From: Brachynemurus nebulosus
Lineage: Eukaryota > Arthropoda > Insecta > Neuroptera > Myrmeleontidae
Length of the DNA stretch: 64,000 nt
Assembly (NCBI GenBank): GCA_035578155.1
Contig: JAPWDM010000005.1
Span: 310,001 to 374,000 of the forward strand
Direction of reading: 5' to 3'
Shown: in pieces, positions 56,690 to 64,000 of the stretch
How positions within the stretch are numbered: position 1 is the first letter of the stretch
Layout of the letters: each line of letters begins with the position of its first letter
Notes under the pieces: generated by a model
What the model saw: only the letters and a program-made list of their open reading frames with translations
What the model was told of the DNA's origin: nothing
The model's database searches: none
Program-made: the position numbers and the translations under genes

Positions 56690-57110
56690 TTTAGTGTGAT
56701 TACAATTAATTTAAAAAAAATAAAGAGGTAATTTTTTTTCCTATATTTTAATCGGTTAATTTATCCTAATCAGACATAACTATGGAAACAAAAAATTGCA
56801 ATGTAAAATCAATGGACAATATTTGACAATTCGAAATGTCAAAAAGTTGCATAGGACTAAAAATCAACAATTTTGGTTTGGGGCAATTTAGGCAAAAACT
56901 AATTATACAATATTGCATTGTCATCAAGGTTAGACACGTATGCAATATTTGAAATCTTTACCTCAATTAGAACCAGTCTAAATTTTGATTCCAAGATTTG
57001 ATCTAAACCAACATACTAACATAGCAAGTTAAATAAAAGCTTTTAAAAAATACGATTTTAAATATAGGAACACTTGTTTAAAACATTTTGAACTGTTTGT
57101 TTTATAAATT
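56690..57110. other. No gene recognised
   Basis: AT-rich spacer with GTTTAAAACA-type motifs (57077) recalling 55051; otherwise nothing supported. Confidence 0.4.
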
Positions 57111-57450
57111 TTAAAATACCCCTGTCGCAGCATCCTGCATAACATAGCGAATTTCCGTTTATAAAAGTTAGTTTTTCTTGGAAACTAGTTGACATAGCAT
57201 AATAGTTTGAAGACCTTTTTTATGTGATTTTTTTTTCCTCTTTCCAATAGTGTAAAAAAATTTTACAAAAATTTTTGAATAAGAGGAAATTTTGGCAAAA
57301 AGTTAATTTTTTTCACGAAAATTGCTAAAAAAGACATGTTCCAGGCATCGGTTGTGTCTGGTTAACGAACTCGTCCAACGGTTTGGGACTTCCAATATTT
57401 TCACCAAATTTCATAAACGTAAGACATTTCGTTCGAGAATTATCGCGCGG

Positions 57451-57884
<434 letters not shown>

Positions 57885-57937
<53 letters not shown>
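57885..57937. repeat. (TA)n microsatellite
   Basis: About 53 bp of TA, the distal part of the R copy e array, split from the proximal part by the insert. Confidence 0.95.
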
Positions 57938-57941
<4 letters not shown>

Positions 57942-58217
57942 TTTAGTGACTATTTTTTTCGGTTTCTAGGGACCTCAAAACAAATTTCTGCCATAGTCCC
58001 GGGCTCAAGTCGCGTCATGACAGTGGCTGTAATAGCGAATTCCATTCGCTAAAACTGTCAACAGTGATGTACTTATTTGAAAAATATGTATATTAGAGGT
58101 ACAAATGCATTCACACACATAGATATACGTATACTATTGCAGTTATAGTGAGTTATATACATACATACACATTATATGATTATACACATACAACAGTTGT
58201 AAACACACTAAAATTAT

Positions 58218-58535
58218 AGAAAATAAATTGACTATTTTTTTCTTATTTTCTCAAAAACTAGCTAACCTAGAATAATAGTGCCAAAACCTTTTTTATGTCA
58301 TTTTTTCCCGTCTTTGCAATGGTGTAAAAAAATTTGACAAAAACTTTTAAATTATAGCAAATTTTGGCCAAAAACTCATTTTCACGAAAAATGCTCAAAA
58401 AACCATGTTCCTGAGCGCCGACGTTTTTGGCTGAAGAACTCATCCAAGATTTTTGGACTTCCAACGTTGTCACCAAATTTCGTAAAACTAGCAGTTTTTC
58501 CTGAAGCGCTATCGTGCTGATACATAAATACATAA

Positions 58536-58609
<74 letters not shown>

Positions 58610-58740
58610 TTTAGTGAATGTTATTTTTGGGCTCTAGGGACCTCAAAACAAATTTCTGCCATATTTTCGGGCTGAACTTCGACTATGGCTAACACCATAA
58701 TAGCTGAATTTCCAGAATTCTTTCTGGAAATTCGCTAAAA
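58218..58740 (+). mobile_element. R-family repeat, copy f, with (TA)n
   Basis: Starts at AAATTGACTATTTTTTTC, then AACTAGCTAACCTAGAATAA, GTAAAAAAATTTGACAAAA, AAGAACTCATCCAAGATTTT, TGGACTTCCAACGTTG, GCTATCGTGCTGATACATAA, a (CATA)n-(TA)n array (to 58606), TTTTAGTGAATGTTATTTT, GACCTCAAAACAAATTTC, and ends TCTGGAAATTCGCTAAAA. It lacks the TACCCC left terminus. Confidence 0.88.
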
Positions 58741-59015
58741 ATCTGTTTTTCTCCATCCCTGATTATTCTATATAAAATCAAAAAGACACATTCTTGTTCA
58801 AGAATTTGATACAAATTATTACAAATTACTTGACTAGTTTTAATAATTGTTTTATATAAATGCATAATAATATGTTAATGTTTGAAATGTATTTTTATAT
58901 GTACTTGGCTGTTCGCTCAAATGCAAACCATGTACAATAAGTGTAGATATAATAAGATCCCGGAGGGCTGCGACAATTAAATAAATAAATGTTTATGTCT
59001 GCTTCAGCATTTGTT
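58741..59015. other. No gene recognised
   Basis: AT-rich spacer between R copy f and the candidate exon. Confidence 0.45.
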
Positions 59016-59020
59016 TTCAG

Positions 59021-59160
59021 CCGACACACAATACATAGCTGCGACAGACAAAGGGATGCAAGCGATTCTTGTTATTAACTCTATGCGTGCCGGACTATCG
59101 GATGAACTAAAAGACAAGCGTATGAATGTTAAAAAAGGAGAGGCAATTGTTTACATACAG
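59021..59160 (+). CDS. Candidate exon fragment after a splice acceptor
   Basis: TTTGTTTTCAG at 59010-59020 is a plausible splice acceptor. The frame that follows reads ADTQYIAATDKGMQAILVIN, SMRAGLSDELKDKR and MNVKKGEAIVYIQ, with balanced codon use (GCT GCG ACA GAC AAA GGG) unlike the AT-rich surroundings, where translated frames are I/F/N/K/Y-rich. I do not recognise the family. No ATG opens it and no consensus GT donor ends it; the frame drifts into AT-rich sequence after Gln and stops at 59200. It may be an internal exon with a weak donor, a terminal exon, or a decayed element. Confidence 0.28.
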
Positions 59161-59335
59161 ATTTCCTTTAATATTTTTAGTTTTGAAATATTCTTATTCT
59201 GATTCCCTTCTCTCATATTGATATAACAAAAATAAACAAAAATTTTTTTTAAATACATATTTATTATAAAGTCAGTATTAAACTAGCAGTTTAAAATTTT
59301 AATTTTCTTGAAAAATTAAGTAGAATAATTATTAA

Positions 59336-59496
59336 CACGTTAGTTGTCGTAAATGCTGTAAAGCGTAAAGTGAAACTTGACCAATTGCCACACAACGCTG
59401 TACCGCGTCAATAATTCTATATAAAATGTATTAACTAGTTGTTAAAATAATGTACGAACTGTACATTTCGTTATCATAAGTTTGATCCTCAACATG
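59336..59496. mobile_element. Possible 161-bp piggyBac-like MITE
   Basis: TTAA at 59332-59335 and 59497-59500 flanks CACGTTAGTTGTCG and (reverse complement) CATGTTGAGGATC. The terminal match is short and imperfect, but the TTAA sites and CACGTTR start are typical of piggyBac-type MITEs. Confidence 0.4.
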
Positions 59497-59755
59497 TTAA
59501 TCAGATTTTAGTTATCAATTATCATGTATATTACAATTTGATGATACCATCACAAATTTTTAAATTTCAGTTTTTGTTATTGTGTATATACCTACCATAA
59601 AGTAATTCATTTATAAATTTAAATAATTAATAAATTGTTATCATATAATACTGACTTTATTAAAGCAGGTAAGGTTTTGTTTTTTTATTCGTACTATCCT
59701 ATTGATATTGTTTATATTTATACATTTATACAATCATAAATTCCTAATCAGTATA

Positions 59756-60233
59756 GGGTTGACCGGGGTAGCAGAAGCTTGCAATAAATTTATTTCTACA
59801 ATTTTTGTTACTTTTATTTAACCTTGATTTTTTGTACAAATTTGAGCTATGGGTAACTTGCAAACAAAGGGCAATTGTGAACGCTAAAGTATGATAAAAA
59901 ATTTTCAAAGTGGGGTAAATGTGAAGAATTTGAGTTGGGCTTTATTCTTATGTACCTCAACTTCTCTTGTAATGCATTCTAAATAATTTTTCTGATGGCA
60001 TTCACTTTTATCCCAAAATTCATAAGATTTGCAAAACCGTGCCGGGGAAATGTAAATGGCTTATAAAATTTTTGTTTTTCATACGAATTTGCTCAAAATT
60101 TGTGTGGTGCATCCTGAATAATATAGAATTAAAGATAAATCAACCATAATGTGATATATAAAATAAAAAATACTTAAAACAACGCTTTTATCTCAATTTA
60201 TAAAAATCCATTTACAATTACCCCGGTCAACCC
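59756..60233. mobile_element. TA-flanked element with GGGTTGACCGGGGTA ends
   Basis: TA at 59754-59755 and 60234-60235 flanks perfect 15-bp inverted ends GGGTTGACCGGGGTA / TACCCCGGTCAACCC. 478 bp; the interior repeats GGGTAAMTK-like motifs (GTGGGGTAAATGTG, GCCGGGGAAATGTAAATGG). Non-coding. Confidence 0.88.
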
Positions 60234-60235
60234 TA

Positions 60236-61136
60236 ATCAAAATCATATATTACAATTAGTCGACAGCACAGAATTTTGTCAACAGCATTCTAATGCGATC
60301 CCTTGTATGTGTGTATGTGTATATTTTTATTATAGCTGATAGTGAGTGTTGATATTTCTGTGGTTGATGAAATGATGAGATGGTCGAACCGTGTGAAAAT
60401 TTTTTGCTAACAATAATAAACAAGCTTCCTCATATCATAGTACACTATAAATTCAATTATGTTAACACATTCAAGAAAAATTATTAGAAGCAACTTTCAT
60501 ATTTTTCTGTAAATATCTAAATGTTAATTTATTCACTTTATTATTTTTTTATTATTATTTCATTTTAAAGCAAGTTGGGCAACTAGAGAGTTATCAATTT
60601 ACCTTTAATTTAACATTTATTGGGGAAAAATTTCTAATGGGAAAATAACCCTAGCGTGGATTTTTAGTGTACTTGCAATTTGTTTTTATTATAAAACTGA
60701 GGAACAATATTTTTCAATCTAAACCATTCAAGTGCAGCTCAAATAAAAATGTCAAAATGATTAATGAATGAATATAGTCTTGTCTTTTTTTGTAAGATAT
60801 ATTTCCCTCTTTGTTTCCTTTGGCATGTTAACATGCCAATGGCACTGAATCGGTTAAAACGTATAGTATACTTTAAAGTGTTTGGTGATCCACGCAAAAT
60901 ATATTTTTTTCTGTTTTGGTTTTGATATTTATGTTAATATTATCATTTAATGACAACACAAAATATAGATCCTTAAAGTACCGTATGTTTATTAATTACG
61001 TATGGATTAGCGAGCGGTCGGTAAAGTTCATTTTAAATTTATCAACTTAAAACTAGTTGAGGTCGCTGTGTTACATAGTACGTCGGTTAACCACTCGATT
61101 TAATTTTTCAATTTTAGTCTTAGTTAATAAAATAAA
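60236..61136. other. No gene recognised
   Basis: AT-rich DNA with a short (GTAT)n patch at 60306; nothing supported. Confidence 0.45.
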
Positions 61137-61350
61137 TACCCCTGTCGCAGCATCCTGCATAACATAGCTAATTTTCATTTACAAAAGTACGTTTTTCTCG
61201 GAAACTAGTTGATATAGAGTAGTTGTAAATAAAAATCACATAAAGAAGATTTTTTTTATTATAATTACCTTATATCAACTAGTTTCCGAGAAAAACGTAC
61301 TTTTGTAAATGGAAATTCGCTACGTTATGCAGAATGCTGCGACAGGGGTA
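61137..61350. mobile_element. Palindrome made of two R-family left ends
   Basis: Left arm 61137-61216 (TACCCCTGTCGCAGCATCCT..., GAAACTAGTTGATATA) and right arm 61271-61350 are inverted copies of about 80 bp with four or five differences, separated by 54 bp. Both arms match the left terminus of R (copies at 52187 and 57117). Confidence 0.92.
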
Positions 61351-61418
61351 TTTTAAATAAATATTGAAGCATCAACACAAAAAGTACTTGGCTCCATTTT
61401 TACAGATATCTCCATAAA

Positions 61419-61793
61419 ATAATAAATTGACTTTTTTTCTTATTTTCTTAAAAACTAGCTAACCTAGAATAATAGTTCAAAAACCTTTTTAATGTGATTT
61501 TTTTCCGTCTTTGCAATGGTGTAAAAAAATGTGGCAAAAACTTTGAAATTATAGCAAATTTTGGCAAAAAACAATTTTTTTGCAAAAACAAAAACCATGT
61601 TCCTGGCATCCGACATGTCTGGCTGAAGAACTCATCCAAGACTTTTGGACTTCCAACGTTCTCACGAAATTTCGTAAACCTAGAAAGTTTTGCTAGAGAG
61701 CTATCGTGCTGATACATAAATACATACATACATACTTACATATAGATATATAGTTTTCAGGTCCCTAAGAAACCGAAAATAATATTCACTAAA

Positions 61794-61871
<78 letters not shown>

Positions 61872-61994
61872 TTAGTGAATATTATTTTCGGTTTCTAGAG
61901 ACCTCAAAACAAATTTCTGCCATAGTGCCGGGCTGAAGTCGCGTCATGAGACCTACTGTAATAGCTGAATTTCCATTCTGGAAATTCGCTAAAA
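61419..61994 (+). mobile_element. R-family repeat, copy h, with (TA)n
   Basis: AAATTGACTTTTTTTCTTAT, AACTAGCTAACCTAGAATAA, GTGTAAAAAAATGTGG, CATCCGACATGTCTGGCTG, AAGAACTCATCCAAGACTTT, GCTATCGTGCTGATACATAA, a TA array (61797-61866), TTTTAGTGAATATTATTTTC, GAGACCTCAAAACAAATTTC, GTGCCGGGCTGAAGTCGCG and the end hairpin GAATTTCCATTCTGGAAATTC followed by GCTAAAA. Confidence 0.9.
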
Positions 61995-62323
61995 GGATAT
62001 TTTAACACCAGGAAATTGCGGTAACGGTTCAGAAATAAGTAAACGGTACCCAATTAAAATATATTTTATTATTTTAAATAACCAGGTAACTTTTATGTGT
62101 AATTATCGTCATAAGAGCTGATATCGGCATAATTTTCTCAACCACGTGAATATCGTCGTTGAATTTTTACAACTTACACTGGACCCTCGTTTCATAGTTT
62201 TCGAGAAAAACCTCTGTAACAAATGAATGAACAAACACGGGAGTAATATTTTAGTGTTCCATTTTCCATTTTAAGTTAAGGAATTCTAAAAGAAAAATTT
62301 GGGGGAACAGGTCTACCCACACT

Positions 62324-62869
62324 GTCAACTTCCCATTGGGTGTCCTTAAAAACTGGAGACTACTGTACATAAATAATTCTTTTTTCGTTTAAGGGGGCTC
62401 TTCCCCCCGAACCCACCATAGGGACTTTGCCTCTTGCGTCTCGCTGGGGGGCTTCGCGCCCTGTATTTCGTGGGGGATTCCACCTCTCTTTAAACAAATG
62501 ATATCATCATTTATTCTCGAGATATACGAGACGATAAATATTTCAGAAAAAGTTTTTAATTTCGTTTTTTTATTATAAAAAAAAGCCGCTAATTCGAATT
62601 TGCTGAAAACTTTATCCGGTATTCATTTTTTAATTACGCATTTAATCAAATTAGTGCGGAGTTTATATCATCATTAGTTCTCGACATTTGCGAGACGAAA
62701 AAAATTCACGAACAAACAAATAACGAAACTAACAAGCTAACGAACGCACCCACAGACATCATGCTAAAAACGATGGATTCGGATTCTAGTGATCTTGAAA
62801 CGTGGAGTTATGGTCAAATTAGCGATTCATAAAATCGGACCCATTACCATAACTTCCAATGGGAAGTTC
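62324..62869. mobile_element. Possible element with AACTTCCCATTGG ends and a GC-rich patch
   Basis: AACTTCCCATTGGG at 62327 and, inverted, CCAATGGGAAGTTC at 62857-62870. Inside, 62392-62480 is GC-rich (GGGGGCTCTTCCCCCCGAACC, GGGGGGCTTCGCGCCCTG), and CATCATTTATTCTCGAGATA / CATCATTAGTTCTCGACATT form a direct repeat about 160 bp apart with GCGAGACGA/ACGAGACGA. Boundaries are tentative. Confidence 0.4.
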
Positions 62870-63858
62870 AAAATATAGTATAGAATAACTTCTTTGACCA
62901 AATAAGTACACTTTAGCCTTAAAGTTTCTTAAAAGTGTATTTTTTTAACAATAAGAAATTGCTTTAGCTACAGTTAAAGATATAACAATTCCAGTATTTC
63001 TTTTAATATCCGAGTGTCGTGTATTGTATAGATGTATAAAGACCATTAAAGTAGTGAATGAGGGAAGTAGGGGTGCAATGTAGGGCTGATATGATCTGCC
63101 ATCAGTATTCTGCTGAACTTTCTCATATCGATAGTGGATCCTGTTTAAGAATGATAGTATTGTCGGCTTTAAACTTTTCTATTGCTACCTTTTTGTTTGT
63201 GATTTTTTTCCCACCTCTAACTTCTTAAACAACCTTTGCGAAATTGTCTTCATAATAAATCTGATACTTTCGACTCCAATTTGGTTTTTATAGTTTCGAA
63301 TCAATTTTAAATATGACGTGGATGTATTTTTAACAATAAAACTAATTTTTAACTAATAATCGAAATTATTTTAGTGTCAAATTGGTCCCGATATATGGTA
63401 ATCAATTTCTTCCTATTTTAGTAGAATTGTCTATGCGTAACTTTACGTATACACTCGGTATATCAGTTAGTTATTAAAAATAAAATACATATGTATTTAA
63501 ATCGATATAATTTTTACCCTGACTCTAGTGAATACGAATAAAAAATGAATTCACTTATCATTATGTTTGAAGTTTAAATGTATTTTTTTTTATACTTACT
63601 AAATGTACACAGGGTACGGATCAAACACAATATGTAAATTTATTAATAATTATTCTCAAATGTTTTCTTTTTATTATTTTTATCTTTCATAACAATATAC
63701 TGGAGAGGTTTGATTTGGAGAGGTTTTTTCTTTTTTTTTATTTGTAATTGTCATTCAAAACACTTTTGCTGAAACGAAATTTGTAACAATCATAACACTA
63801 GAGAAATCATAATATATCGGGAAGGGTCATTAAAACGAACCTGTAAAATACTGTAATC
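62870..63858. other. No gene recognised
   Basis: AT-rich sequence without supported features. Confidence 0.45.
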
Positions 63859-63859
63859 A

Positions 63860-64000
63860 GGGCTGGGAACTATTTAAAACGATACAAAATGACATTTTGC
63901 ATTTTCTATTTTAAATAAGTTCGGTCAAACCATTTTTCATTTTGCATTGAAAATGGAAATTTGAATCCATTTTGCATTTAAAATGAAAATGCATGTATAC
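63860..64000 (+). mobile_element. Left end of a hAT-like element, cut by the window edge
   Basis: CAGGGCTGGGAACTATTTAA followed by repeated CATTTTGCATTT / AAATGCAAAATG motifs. CAGGGCTGGGAA-type starts and such subterminal repeats suit a hAT element; the other end would lie beyond 64000. Confidence 0.4.

Overview
The window looks like nuclear DNA of an AT-rich arthropod, most likely an insect. The evidence is a mellifera-type DD34D mariner, a pogo/Tigger-type transposase relic, TTAA-flanked piggyBac-like elements, many hAT-type elements with 8-bp target duplications, Pol III tRNA genes and long (TA)n/(CA)n arrays. There are no bacterial operons, ribosome binding sites, CRISPR arrays or phage genes. 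I cannot name the species; a hemipteran-like genome is a guess. The only gene that appears intact is tRNA-Leu(TAA) at 21040-21123 (minus). No complete protein-coding gene is visible. Three short stretches look like possible exons or coding remnants (29700-29804 minus, 33969-34085 minus, 59021-59160 plus), and one 180-codon open frame (20351-20893 minus) is longer than expected by chance.

Layout. 1-4 kb: a TA-flanked element ending in a (TA)n array, a ~157-bp tandem repeat, and a mariner copy with two frameshifts. 4-10 kb: unannotatable AT-rich DNA plus a 1.04-kb imperfect palindrome (7066-8109). 10-38 kb: six copies of one hAT-type non-autonomous family built from CAAGAC/GTCTTG hexamer arrays, all flanked by 8-bp duplications (one is a 7/8 match); one copy is split by a poly(A) retroposon with its own 17-bp duplication. 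Between them lie other hAT-like elements (19188, 22486), a pogo-like MITE (17790), the tRNA and tRNA-like genes, two piggyBac-like elements (30613, 33143) and a TTAA element (34508). 38-46 kb: a Tigger-like element, a second copy of the 30613 piggyBac-like family in opposite orientation, a TA-flanked 900-bp element, a second TTAA/GGGG element and a degenerate pogo-type transposase. 46-62 kb: dominated by a family I call R (TACCCCTGTCGCAG... to ...GAAATTCGCTAAAA), four copies of which carry a (TA)n array at the same internal position. Further inverted-repeat elements lie here too (53671, 55483, 56355, 59756).

These sequences do not act together as a pathway. The window is a gene-poor, transposon-built intergenic or intronic region with nested insertions. 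The observations most worth following are the hexamer-array hAT family, the 1-kb palindrome (a possible hairpin-RNA/siRNA source), the R family as a seeder of TA microsatellites, and the piggyBac-like pair with a shared short open frame. Element boundaries rest on reading terminal repeats and target duplications by eye; no database search was possible.
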